A DNA stretch of 64,000 nucleotides, taken from assembly GCF_900086715.1 (NCBI RefSeq), contig NZ_FLKH01000009.1:186001-250000 (forward strand), given 5' to 3'. How positions within the stretch are numbered: the first letter of the stretch is position 1; each line of letters begins with the position of its first letter. The stretch is from Gracilibacillus timonensis (GTDB lineage Bacteria > Bacillota > Bacilli > Bacillales > Amphibacillaceae). A program made the translations under genes and the position numbers. The notes beneath the pieces were generated by a model. The model saw only the letters and a program-made list of their open reading frames with translations. It made no database searches and had not been told where the DNA came from. Positions 18,335 through 26,199 of this stretch are shown here, piece after piece.

Positions 18335-19186
18335 ATGAAATTTTCCGTATTTACGGTGATGGCCCCAGATACCACGCCGGAACGAATGATCCATTATTTA
18401 AAGGAGACCGGTTATGATGGAGTAGAATGGCGCTTTAAAGAAACTCCTGAGGAAGTAAAAAAGCAGGAAACCAGTTTTTGGGGAAATAATTTATGTACGA
18501 TTGACCCTGCGATATCAGATCAGGAGATCCAGCAGCTTGCTCAAACAGCCAAAGAGAATGGGATAGAGATCTTTAGTGTTACCCCTTATCTAACAAGTGG
18601 TGATTTAGAAGCCACGGAACGGGTATTGGATGTTGCCAAGAAGTTTGGAGCTAAATCCATTCGACTTGGCGTACCGCGCTATGATCGCTCTAGTAACTAT
18701 CATGATCTTTATCAGGGTGCTTTGCATTATTTACAAGAAGCAGAACAAATGTGTAAACAATATGGGGTGAAAGGACTGGTGGAGACACATCATCAAACGA
18801 TCACTCCCAGCGCTTCTTTAGCTTATCGTTTGGTTCGCTCGCTAAACCCTGACCATATTGGTGTCTTATATGATCCGGGTAATATGGTGCATGAAGGGTA
18901 TGAGAATTATCGCATGGGGATGGAATTATTAGGCGATTATTTAGCTCATGTCCATGTCAAGAATGCTCAATGGGTCAAACAAACGGATGATGACCAAGTG
19001 AATTGGCAAGTGCAGTGGGCGCAACTTGATAAAGGTGTTGTAGACTGGAAACAAGTGTTAACGGACCTGAAGGCAGTAGGATATGACGGTAATATCGGTA
19101 TGGAGGATTTTAGTAATGCATACCCAACAAAAGAATCGTTAAAATTTAACTTGGATGCGATTAAAAAGTTAGTAAACGGGGTATAA
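18335..19186 (+). CDS. Sugar phosphate isomerase/epimerase (xylose-isomerase-like TIM barrel)
   Basis: 283-aa AP-endonuclease-2 type TIM barrel. Metal-site residues are suggested by VETHHQT, YDPGNM, HVHVKNAQW and GMEDFSNAY, the usual E-D-H-E pattern of the family. ATG 18335 is used (AAGGAAGGG 5-8 nt upstream) and gives the family start MKFSVFTVMAPDTTPE; the frame is open further up to the preceding stop. It is last gene of the DUF2264 cassette and ends at a strong terminator. Substrate unknown. Confidence 0.9.
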   Translation: MKFSVFTVMAPDTTPERMIHYLKETGYDGVEWRFKETPEEVKKQETSFWGNNLCTIDPAISDQEIQQLAQTAKENGIEIFSVTPYLTSGDLEATERVLDVAKKFGAKSIRLGVPRYDRSSNYHDLYQGALHYLQEAEQMCKQYGVKGLVETHHQTITPSASLAYRLVRSLNPDHIGVLYDPGNMVHEGYENYRMGMELLGDYLAHVHVKNAQWVKQTDDDQVNWQVQWAQLDKGVVDWKQVLTDLKAVGYDGNIGMEDFSNAYPTKESLKFNLDAIKKLVNGV

Positions 19187-19188
19187 CC

Positions 19189-19232
19189 AAGAAGGTAAAA
19201 GGAAGTTTTAAAAATTCCTTTTACCTTCTTTC
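19189..19232 (+). terminator. Terminator of the DUF2264 cassette
   Basis: A 16-bp perfect stem AAGAAGGTAAAAGGAA / TTCCTTTTACCTTCTT with T-rich tail, directly after the isomerase stop. Confidence 0.92.
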
Positions 19233-19459
19233 CTTTTTGAACATCCTCTTACATATAGAAATATGGTGATTTCATGTCTAATGAAGCAAATAGATGTGCA
19301 GAGAAGGCATTCAACATTTGTGATCGCGATCATGGTACAACAGCTGTTAGTCAGTCTAATGGATCGTTTTTAAAAAATTTGTGAAAAATACACAAAAAAG
19401 AACGGATTTTCTGTATAATGGAGAAATACATAAAATTTAGTTTAGGAGTTTGATAGACA

Positions 19460-20674
19460 ATGCATAAATACGTAAAAGCAGCAGCAGGGGCAATGCTCTT
19501 GCTATCATCCTTTATGGTTACCGATAAAGTGAATGCAGCGGGAGACGGTGACGTACTTATTGCACAAGCGCATTCCGTGAACACATTTGCAGCTAATGCA
19601 TATGAGTCACCCGAACATTTCGCCAGGTTTACATATGATTCTGGATATGATTTTGAGTATCCGGAGGCAGTAAGAGGTCTGTATGCCACTGGGAATTCTG
19701 CAGGAGGAAGTAGGTTTGACTCCCTGCTCGATTTAATTGATAACACGGATTTGAATAGTATGGTGATTGATATTAAGGAAGACGGAGGACATATTACCGT
19801 TGATCCTGAGCAGGAGCTTCCTTATGAGGATGCGATTCAAGAAGTGATTAAAGATCCAGAGGCCATGATGGAACGGCTGGAGGAAGAAGGGGTTTACCCT
19901 ATTGCCAGAATTGTTGTCTTCAAGGATACACAACTTGCGGAAGCACGACCAGACTTATCATTTACAGAGAATGGTGAAGTATGGAAAAATGGTAAAAAAG
20001 AAGCGTTTGTCAGTCCGTTCCAAAAAGAGGTTTGGGATTATAATGTTGAAATTGCCAAAATGGCCGCAGAAATGGGCTTTCAAGAAATTCAATTTGATTA
20101 TGTTCGTTTTCCAGAAGGATTTGAGAACAAAGATGAAGAATTAGAATATAACCTAGGCGATTATCAAGACGTTGATATGAATAATATCAAGAAAAGAGTA
20201 GAAGCAGTAACTAACTTTGTTTCCTATGCAAGAGAAGAGCTTTCTGATTATGATGTAGACGTATCGGTAGATATTTTTGGCTATGCAGCAACGATTGAAG
20301 AAACACCAGGTATCGGACAAAACTTTTCAAGAATTTCTGATAATGTCGACGTGATCTCTTCGATGATTTATCCAAGTCATTGGACGCCATACTTTGGTAT
20401 TGACAATCCAGATGAGGAGCCTTATCGTTTGGTAGATGAATATGCCAAAGTAGAGAATGAAGTGCTTGGTGCATTGGATGAAGCACCGGTATCTCGGCCG
20501 TGGATTCAAGATTTCAGTGCACCATGGTTATATAGTGGTCCTACCTTTGAATACGGTGTTAGTGAAGTAGAGGCACAGATTAAGGCATTAAATGAGAATG
20601 GTATTGATGAATTCTTGCTTTGGAATTCAGGGAATAGTTATACAGAAGGGGTCGATTACACCCCGCTTGATTAA
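19460..20674 (+). CDS. Secreted putative glycoside hydrolase (DUF4015/GH-like TIM barrel)
   Basis: 404 aa. Signal peptide at residues 1-27 (AAAGAMLLLSSFMVTDKVNA). The body matches the putative glycosyl-hydrolase domain DUF4015 (PF13200): AVRGLYATGNSAGGSRFDSLLDLID, MVIDIKEDGGHI, EIQFDYVRFPEG, SVDIFGYAA and WIQDFSAPWL. Conserved Asp/Glu clusters (DIKEDGG, FDYVRFPEG) line the barrel. It lies before yjbC, as in several halotolerant bacilli. It has its own transcription unit, and a short palindrome AGTGTTAACACT (20693-20704) follows. Likely acts on cell-wall or exopolysaccharide glycans; substrate unknown. Confidence 0.87.
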   Translation: MHKYVKAAAGAMLLLSSFMVTDKVNAAGDGDVLIAQAHSVNTFAANAYESPEHFARFTYDSGYDFEYPEAVRGLYATGNSAGGSRFDSLLDLIDNTDLNSMVIDIKEDGGHITVDPEQELPYEDAIQEVIKDPEAMMERLEEEGVYPIARIVVFKDTQLAEARPDLSFTENGEVWKNGKKEAFVSPFQKEVWDYNVEIAKMAAEMGFQEIQFDYVRFPEGFENKDEELEYNLGDYQDVDMNNIKKRVEAVTNFVSYAREELSDYDVDVSVDIFGYAATIEETPGIGQNFSRISDNVDVISSMIYPSHWTPYFGIDNPDEEPYRLVDEYAKVENEVLGALDEAPVSRPWIQDFSAPWLYSGPTFEYGVSEVEAQIKALNENGIDEFLLWNSGNSYTEGVDYTPLD

Positions 20675-20784
20675 ACATATAAAAAAAGGTGGAGTGTTAA
20701 CACTTTTATGATTATTTTTATTGGAAAAGGGTATAATACTTTATAAGTTGTTGAAGGTCGCAGGTAGTAAGGAGGCATTGTCTA

Positions 20785-21387
20785 ATGAATTGGTATGAGA
20801 AATTACAACGATATTTTCCTAAAGATGAAATGAAATCGCAGGAGCATATGGAGTTATTATTAAAGGAAAAAGGGGACATTTATTTTAAAGATGAAGGCCC
20901 GGATCATGTAATGATGTATGCAGAGTTCCCCACTTTTCTTTTTATTGATTATGTATATGTATCAAAAGAGTCACGCGGACAAGGAATCGGCCACAAGCTT
21001 TTTGACAAGTTAAAACAAAAGGATAAACCGATTATTCTTGAAGTGGAGCCACTGGATTATTCAGATTCAGATACATCGAAGCGTCTGCATTTTTATCATC
21101 GGGAAGGCTTTAAACATGCGGTATCTATTGGTTACACACATCAGTCCTTGGTAACCAATGAGTCGAGCGCGTTGGAAATCTTATACTGGTCACCACATGG
21201 TGAGAATGAGGAAGAGATTTATCAGCAAATGAAGAAAATGTATGAAGATATCCATACCTATAAAGATGAAGAGGTATATGGCCGAACGTATCAGTCAGTG
21301 GAAGAAGCGGTGAAATACGATACCAACCGGGAGGTAGATGATATATTTCATTCATTACAAAAAATACGAGATAAGACGGAGAAATGA
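20785..21387 (+). CDS. yjbC: GNAT family acetyltransferase YjbC
   Basis: 200 aa. GNAT core with acetyl-CoA loop SRGQGIGHKLF (Q/RxxGxG/A at about residues 68-75) and the LHFYHREGFKH motif. The C-terminal third is acidic and helical (EEEIYQQMKKMYEDIHTYKDEE), typical of YjbC. It is immediately upstream of spx in the conserved yjbC-spx pair; in B. subtilis both respond to stress. A ribosome site AAGGAGG precedes ATG. Substrate unknown. Confidence 0.88.
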   Translation: MNWYEKLQRYFPKDEMKSQEHMELLLKEKGDIYFKDEGPDHVMMYAEFPTFLFIDYVYVSKESRGQGIGHKLFDKLKQKDKPIILEVEPLDYSDSDTSKRLHFYHREGFKHAVSIGYTHQSLVTNESSALEILYWSPHGENEEEIYQQMKKMYEDIHTYKDEEVYGRTYQSVEEAVKYDTNREVDDIFHSLQKIRDKTEK

Positions 21388-21579
21388 CCACAGATATTCA
21401 TTCTCAATGCATTATTAAGAATGTGTAAAAAGTGAATAAAAACACATAATACCCTATCATTACTTGCTGAAATATAGTATACTTACATTAGTAGAAGATA
21501 GATTATAGTAATTTTAAAGTAATAAGAAATGAAAATTACGAAGGTTAACATTATAAATTTTATTGAGGAGTGAAGTTTT

Positions 21580-21975
21580 ATGGTAACACTTTATACCTCG
21601 CCTAGTTGTACATCATGTCGTAAAGCAAAAGCATGGTTAGAGGAGCATGATATCCCATTTACAGAACGTAATATTTTCTCAGAGCCTTTAAGCTTGGATG
21701 AGATTAAAGAAATTTTAAGAATGACAGAAGATGGAACAGATGAGATTATTTCCACTCGATCTAAGGTTTTTCAAAAACTAAATGTGAATCTTGACCAATT
21801 ACCACTAAAAGATTTATTTCAGTTAATTCAAGAGAACCCAGGTTTATTGAGAAGACCGATTATTATAGACGAGAAACGATTACAAGTTGGTTATAACGAA
21901 GATGAGATTCGACGCTTCTTGCCACGCACGGTGCGTACCTTTCAATTAAGAGAAGCTCAACGTATGGTCAACTAA
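21580..21975 (+). CDS. spx: Spx, redox-sensing global regulator
   Basis: 131 aa, an exact match in length to Bacillus Spx. ArsC-like fold with redox switch CTSC (Cys10-Cys13) in [17 protein letters not shown] and the conserved [26 protein letters not shown] segment. Spx binds the alpha subunit C-terminal domain of RNA polymerase and switches on thiol-stress genes. It is normally degraded by ClpXP with the adaptor YjbH, also encoded here (28.6 kb). A GAGGAGTGA site precedes ATG and a terminator follows. Confidence 0.98.
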   Translation: MVTLYTSPSCTSCRKAKAWLEEHDIPFTERNIFSEPLSLDEIKEILRMTEDGTDEIISTRSKVFQKLNVNLDQLPLKDLFQLIQENPGLLRRPIIIDEKRLQVGYNEDEIRRFLPRTVRTFQLREAQRMVN

Positions 21976-22035
21976 ATGAGTGAAAAGTATAAAGGTGTTC
22001 AACAATGAATGCCACTTTCCTTACCTTAGCCCTTG

Positions 22036-22073
22036 AAAAAGCAGATCTTACAAATAAAAGATCTGCTTTTTTT
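22036..22073 (+). terminator. Terminator of spx
   Basis: AAAAGCAGATCTT...AAGATCTGCTTTT (13 bp) with a 7-T tail. Confidence 0.93.
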
Positions 22074-22105
22074 GCACCATACAGGACATTAACAACGGCT
22101 AATAC

Positions 22106-22133
22106 TTGACTTTTATTGTGAGATGTGGATAAT
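22106..22133 (+). promoter_or_regulatory. Strong SigA-like promoter between spx and mecA
   Basis: TTGACT (22106-22111), 16-nt spacer, GATAAT (22128-22133). The predicted transcript would begin near 22140 and cover the 37-codon frame below. Confidence 0.65.
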
Positions 22134-22172
22134 TAGTAATTCCCGGGTAGATACGTGGGAAAGGCAGATCAA

Positions 22173-22286
22173 ATGAGAGTGCCAGCAATAGAGGTCATAC
22201 AAATGATTGCACCGAGGCAGCTTGTTGAATATCCTGATCTTAAAGTGGTAATACCTGCTTTTTCTAAAAAACCAGCATATAACTAG
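22173..22286 (+). CDS. Candidate 37-aa small protein
   Basis: An ATG-started frame encoding 37 residues (begins MRVPAIEVIQMIAPRQLVEY, ends FSKKPAYN). GGGAAAGG lies 8 nt upstream and a good promoter about 40 nt further. Composition is protein-like, amphipathic with a basic end. I know no homologue. The rest of the 21976-22507 interval shows only the spx terminator and AT-rich sequence before mecA, including a TATAAT at 22410. It may be chance or the remnant of a longer gene. Confidence 0.35.
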   Translation: MRVPAIEVIQMIAPRQLVEYPDLKVVIPAFSKKPAYN

Positions 22287-22507
22287 TGACAATATAAAAA
22301 GAATGCGCTACAATCAGTAGTTAATACCATCGATACAATAAATTTTATTTTTTAACTTTAAATGTTTTCAAAATCATCCTTTTTGTCATACAATATAGAT
22401 AACATCGCTTATAATAGTTGAAAAAAGGGTATTTATTATATAAGGGTTTTCTTGCAATAATGTCCCTTCCAACCCCATTACTTTTAAATGAAGGGAGAGT
22501 TTTTATA

Positions 22508-23188
22508 ATGGAAATTGAGAGAATAAACGAAAATACCATTAAATTTTATATCTCTTACATGGATATAGAAGATCGTGGTTTTGACAGAGAGGAAATCTGG
22601 TATAACCGTGAGAGAAGTGAACAGCTTTTCTGGCAGGTAATGGACGAAGTAAATTATAATGAAGAAGATTTCCAGATCGATGGACCATTATGGATTCAGG
22701 TACAGGCACTTGAAAAAGGGTTAGAGATTGTTGTAACGAAGGCGCAGTTGTCTAAAGATGGTCAGAACCTGCAATTGCCTACCGAATCAGGTAAAACTAT
22801 TGATATGCCGGTGGATGATAAAATTGAGACACTCCTTGAAGAGAAATTCGGTTCCTCTGAAAAAGAAATGGCACAGATAGAACAATATGGTCAAGATTTT
22901 GTTGTCGTAGTGAAATTTAGGGAACTAGAGGATGTTATCCAGTTAAGTCATGTGTTTGAAAAGGCGGAAGGGATGAAAGACGAGTTATATTTCTATGATA
23001 ATCAGTACATGTTGATTACTCGATTTGATGAAGAATTCCTTTCAGATGACGAACAAGAAGATTTGATTAGTCAAATACTGGAATATGGTCAGGAATCAAG
23101 TGCAACTGTGTTTATTGTAGAAGAGTATGGTAAAGTGATTTTTGCAGAGGAAGCACTTGCACAAGTAAGTGAACATTTCAGTAGATAA
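22508..23188 (+). CDS. mecA: MecA adaptor protein for ClpC
   Basis: 226 aa. The N-terminal substrate-binding domain begins MEIERINENTIKFYISYMD and the C-terminal domain binds ClpC; the acidic middle (residues 85-125) is the linker. MecA targets ComK and other proteins to ClpCP. ATG 22508 has GAAGGGAG upstream; the frame is open for 30 more codons but these lack a ribosome site. Gene order spx-mecA-coiA-pepF follows the Bacillus pattern except for an inserted MFS gene. Confidence 0.96.
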   Translation: MEIERINENTIKFYISYMDIEDRGFDREEIWYNRERSEQLFWQVMDEVNYNEEDFQIDGPLWIQVQALEKGLEIVVTKAQLSKDGQNLQLPTESGKTIDMPVDDKIETLLEEKFGSSEKEMAQIEQYGQDFVVVVKFRELEDVIQLSHVFEKAEGMKDELYFYDNQYMLITRFDEEFLSDDEQEDLISQILEYGQESSATVFIVEEYGKVIFAEEALAQVSEHFSR

Positions 23189-23219
23189 CTAAGTATCGAT
23201 TTTGATGCTTAGTTTTTTC
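23187..23219 (+). terminator. Terminator of mecA
   Basis: AACTAAG...CTTAGTT hairpin overlapping the stop codon, followed by TTTTTTCTTC. Confidence 0.7.
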
Positions 23220-23533
23220 TTCTTTTTGGTCAATAAAGCAGGCAATCCAATCTCCATTATAATAGGTGTTTGGGCGGTTTTAGATATAATAAAACTGAAG
23301 GAAGCTTCTGGTTAAATAATGATAAGGAGGATGGTACGGCTAACCTCTCTATAAAAAGTGGGTTAGTTCATATAATTCCATCTTATTAACAGCCTGTTGG
23401 ACTAAATAAGTATTTGAGAAACTTTGCGAAGGTATAGGGTTAGGCCAATTAAAGAACTATTTGGTGCATACATAGATTACTTCCATTTGGAGACTTTATC
23501 ATGTAGCAACATCTGAGAATAATGTGAGTATAT
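23220..23533. other. Intergenic stretch with only fragments
   Basis: No gene with a proper start. A plus-strand frame from 23267 to about 23392 reads like protein (GGFRYNKTEGSFWLNNDKED...) but lacks a credible start. AAGGAGG at 23324 abuts an ATG with a seven-codon frame. A CTAACC...GGTTAG hairpin lies near 23345. Possibly a gene remnant. Confidence 0.3.
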
Positions 23534-23566
23534 ATTTCGATAATCGAAATAATCTGTGTTATGATA
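23534..23566 (+). promoter_or_regulatory. MFS gene promoter with 17-bp palindromic operator candidate
   Basis: A perfect palindrome ATTTCGAT-A-ATCGAAAT (23534-23550) overlaps the -35 (TCGATA, 23537-23542); the -10 is TATGAT (23560-23565) after 17 nt. The layout fits repression by a MarR/TetR-type dimer. No regulator gene is adjacent. Confidence 0.6.
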
Positions 23567-23599
23567 TAAAAGTATGTAAAAGAAGAGGGAAGGAATAAT

Positions 23600-25000
23600 A
23601 TGGAAGGGAATACAACAACTATTAACAGAACCCCATTGATGGTAGTATTAATATCAGGGGCATTTGTAGCCATTTTGAATCAAACACTATTAGGTACAGC
23701 ACTACCTCACATTATGACCGATTTGGAGATTGATGAAGCTACTGCTCAATGGCTTCAATCGATTTTTATGCTCGTTAATGGGATTATGATCCCTGTAACG
23801 GCTTTTTTAATTGAACGATTTACGACGAGAGCGTTATTTTTAACGGCAATGGGTAGTTTCGCTATTGGTACATTAATCGCAGCAATCGCACCAAGTTTTT
23901 CCTTGTTAATGGTTGGAAGGGTTTTGCAGGCAAGTGGCGCTGGAATTATGATGCCGCTAATGCAAACCATTATGTTTTTGGTTTTTCCAATTGAAAAACG
24001 AGGTACAGCAATGGGAATGTTTGGGCTGGTTATTGCCTTTGCACCAGCCATCGGTCCAACATTATCCGGTTGGTTAGTGGAACATTTCCATTGGCGTAGT
24101 TTGTTCTATGTCATCTTACCGATCGCTGTTATTGACATTATCGTAGCATACAAAATATTAGTAAATGTTACGAAACAAACATTCCCTAAAGTGGATGTTC
24201 TTTCGATCATCTTGTCTACCCTCGGTTTTGGTGGACTACTGTATGGTTTCAGTATGGCAGGTGATGTTAATCACAGTTGGGGAAGTCCGATGGTTTATGT
24301 ACCATTGATTGTCGGCGGCATCACTCTTTTGATCTTTATTCGCCGTCAATTACAACTGGAAAAGCCAATCTTGGAGTTTCGTATCTTTCAGTACAGAATG
24401 TTTACATTGACCACAGCGATTGGGATGATTTCATTCTTGGCGATGATTGGCGGTGCCATTATTTTACCGCTTATGATGCAGAATTATTTGGGATATAATG
24501 CAGTGGAATCTGGCCTTGCCTTACTTCCAGGTGCTGTGTTAATGGGCTTGATGAACCCTGTAACTGGCCGTTTATTTGATAAATTTGGCGGAAAATGGCT
24601 TGCTATATCCGGCTTAGCTTTAATTTCAGTGACTACTTTTATGTTTTCCGTGTTAACGCCAGAAACAACCTGGCTCTATATAGCACTGGTCAATGCTGCG
24701 CGTATGCTGGGAGTGGCGATGGTAATGATGCCTGTTACAACAGCGGGCTTAAATCAGTTACCAACCCAATATATCCCACACGGAACTGCGATGAACAACA
24801 CGATGAGACAAATGTCTGGTGCCATTGGTACAGCATTATTGATTTCCGTTATGATGAACCAAGCAATCCCGTCAGAGGGATTAGAAGGTTATGTTCATGG
24901 TGTGAATGTGTCCTTCTTTGTGGCTGGTGTCTTTGCTGTAATTGGGCTTGTCTTAGCCTTTTTTATCAAAAATTCCATTCCAGGAAAAGATGCTGCTTAG
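23600..25000 (+). CDS. MFS multidrug efflux transporter (DHA2/EmrB-QacA type)
   Basis: 466-aa proton-coupled exporter with about 14 transmembrane helices. It has the helix-1 motif LNQTLLGTALPHIMTDL (D1-type), GRVLQASGAGIMMPLMQT, and motif C-like GPTLSGWLVEHFHWRSLFYVILP, typical of EmrB/LmrB proteins. It is not present between mecA and coiA in B. subtilis, so it is an accessory insertion in a conserved block. Its promoter overlaps a palindrome and its terminator doubles as a hairpin over the coiA ribosome site. Substrate unknown. Confidence 0.92.
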   Translation: MEGNTTTINRTPLMVVLISGAFVAILNQTLLGTALPHIMTDLEIDEATAQWLQSIFMLVNGIMIPVTAFLIERFTTRALFLTAMGSFAIGTLIAAIAPSFSLLMVGRVLQASGAGIMMPLMQTIMFLVFPIEKRGTAMGMFGLVIAFAPAIGPTLSGWLVEHFHWRSLFYVILPIAVIDIIVAYKILVNVTKQTFPKVDVLSIILSTLGFGGLLYGFSMAGDVNHSWGSPMVYVPLIVGGITLLIFIRRQLQLEKPILEFRIFQYRMFTLTTAIGMISFLAMIGGAIILPLMMQNYLGYNAVESGLALLPGAVLMGLMNPVTGRLFDKFGGKWLAISGLALISVTTFMFSVLTPETTWLYIALVNAARMLGVAMVMMPVTTAGLNQLPTQYIPHGTAMNNTMRQMSGAIGTALLISVMMNQAIPSEGLEGYVHGVNVSFFVAGVFAVIGLVLAFFIKNSIPGKDAA

Positions 25001-25005
25001 GCAGG

Positions 25006-25050
25006 AAAAAACACTTCTATGTAGAATCATTATACATGGAGGTGTTTTTT
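25006..25050 (+). terminator. Terminator of the MFS gene that also sequesters the coiA ribosome site
   Basis: An 18-bp stem with two G-U pairs: AAAAAACACTTCTATGTA (25006-25023), 9-nt loop, TACATGGAGGTGTTTTTT (25033-25050). The 3' arm contains the coiA Shine-Dalgarno GGAGGTG and ends exactly at its ATG. Confidence 0.85.
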
Positions 25051-26136
25051 ATGTTACAGGCAGTAAATCAAAAAGGGGAGGTTGTGGTTGTATGGAATGC
25101 TAATCGAAAGAAACTCCAACAAATGAGGAAGGAAACCTTTTATTGCCCGGCTTGTCAACAGCCATTATTATTGCGGGCAGGTACTAAAAACATTGCCCAC
25201 TTTGCCCATAAAGGAGAGGCGCATTGTGATTTGTCTGGAGAGAGCCTTTATCATGAAACAGGGAAGAGAGATATTTACGTATGGTTGAAGAATCAAGGAT
25301 ATCAAGTGTTTTTAGAATATTATGTTGAAGAGATTAAGCAACGAGCAGATATTCTCTTGCACTTGGCTGATAAACGAATTGCGATCGAATATCAATGTGC
25401 CAGAATTTCTAGCGAAGAAATACTAGATCGAACGGCTGGATATCGATCAGTCAATATTATACCTATTTGGATTTTAGGTGGAAACAGAATGCGGCGCCTT
25501 TCAGCCAATTCTTTACGTATTACTACTACAGAACATGCCTTCCTTTATCAGTTTCACCCCAATTATCCCTTGTCTATTTATTATTATTGTTCCAATACGA
25601 AACAAATGATCCAATATCAGGATGTTATTTTTCTCACTAAAACACAGACTTTCGGAGCGTTGAAGGCCCAAAAGTTGTTTGAACTAACGTGGCGAGATCT
25701 TTTTCATCCTCACTATCGTGCCGCTCAAGCATTCCGAGATTTTTGGCAGAAGAAGAAAAAAACTTGGATTCATCACCCTGTCTCTGTCCATCATCAGCAA
25801 GAAACGATGTGGCGGCAGTGGCTTTATTTACATCAGCTACAACTTGCCACCCTACCTCATTTTGTATATCTTCCCATTGTTTCGCAATATCGAATGAAAG
25901 TACCACCTTGGATATGGCAATCTCGACTTTATGTTGATTTGTTACGAAAGAATAGAAGTGTTTCTCTCTCAGAAGCCAGGCATTTTATGTATGAATACTA
26001 CATTTCACCTCGTAAATTCCCTTTCATTAAAGAAGATGTGGATCCTATTAAGGAATATTTTCAGTTATTAATAAAATATTCGGTGTTGCAACCAATCAAA
26101 CAAGAACAATACCTAATCAATCATAGTACTGTATGA
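25051..26136 (+). CDS. coiA: Competence protein CoiA
   Basis: 361 aa. CoiA is a nuclease-like protein needed late in transformation, with RecA-dependent recombination of incoming DNA. It begins with a zinc-finger-like FYCPACQQPLLLRAGTKNIAHFAHK (Cys pair, His) followed by the conserved ESLYHETGKRDIY and the PD-(D/E)XK-like core EEIKQRADILL...IAIEYQCARIS. ATG 25051 follows GGAGGTG by 6 nt; the open frame extends upstream inside the MFS gene and is not used. The hairpin over its ribosome site suggests control of translation. Confidence 0.93.
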   Translation: MLQAVNQKGEVVVVWNANRKKLQQMRKETFYCPACQQPLLLRAGTKNIAHFAHKGEAHCDLSGESLYHETGKRDIYVWLKNQGYQVFLEYYVEEIKQRADILLHLADKRIAIEYQCARISSEEILDRTAGYRSVNIIPIWILGGNRMRRLSANSLRITTTEHAFLYQFHPNYPLSIYYYCSNTKQMIQYQDVIFLTKTQTFGALKAQKLFELTWRDLFHPHYRAAQAFRDFWQKKKKTWIHHPVSVHHQQETMWRQWLYLHQLQLATLPHFVYLPIVSQYRMKVPPWIWQSRLYVDLLRKNRSVSLSEARHFMYEYYISPRKFPFIKEDVDPIKEYFQLLIKYSVLQPIKQEQYLINHSTV

Positions 26137-26199
26137 ATTAGCGTAAAATAAGTTATAATAAGGAAAGAAATAATAATGTATGTGTAGGAGGAGATTTAG

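Noticed and set aside
23325-23353. Seven-codon leader peptide after AAGGAGG
   Set aside because: The ribosome site touches the ATG with no spacing, and the downstream hairpin is not paired with an antibiotic-resistance start.
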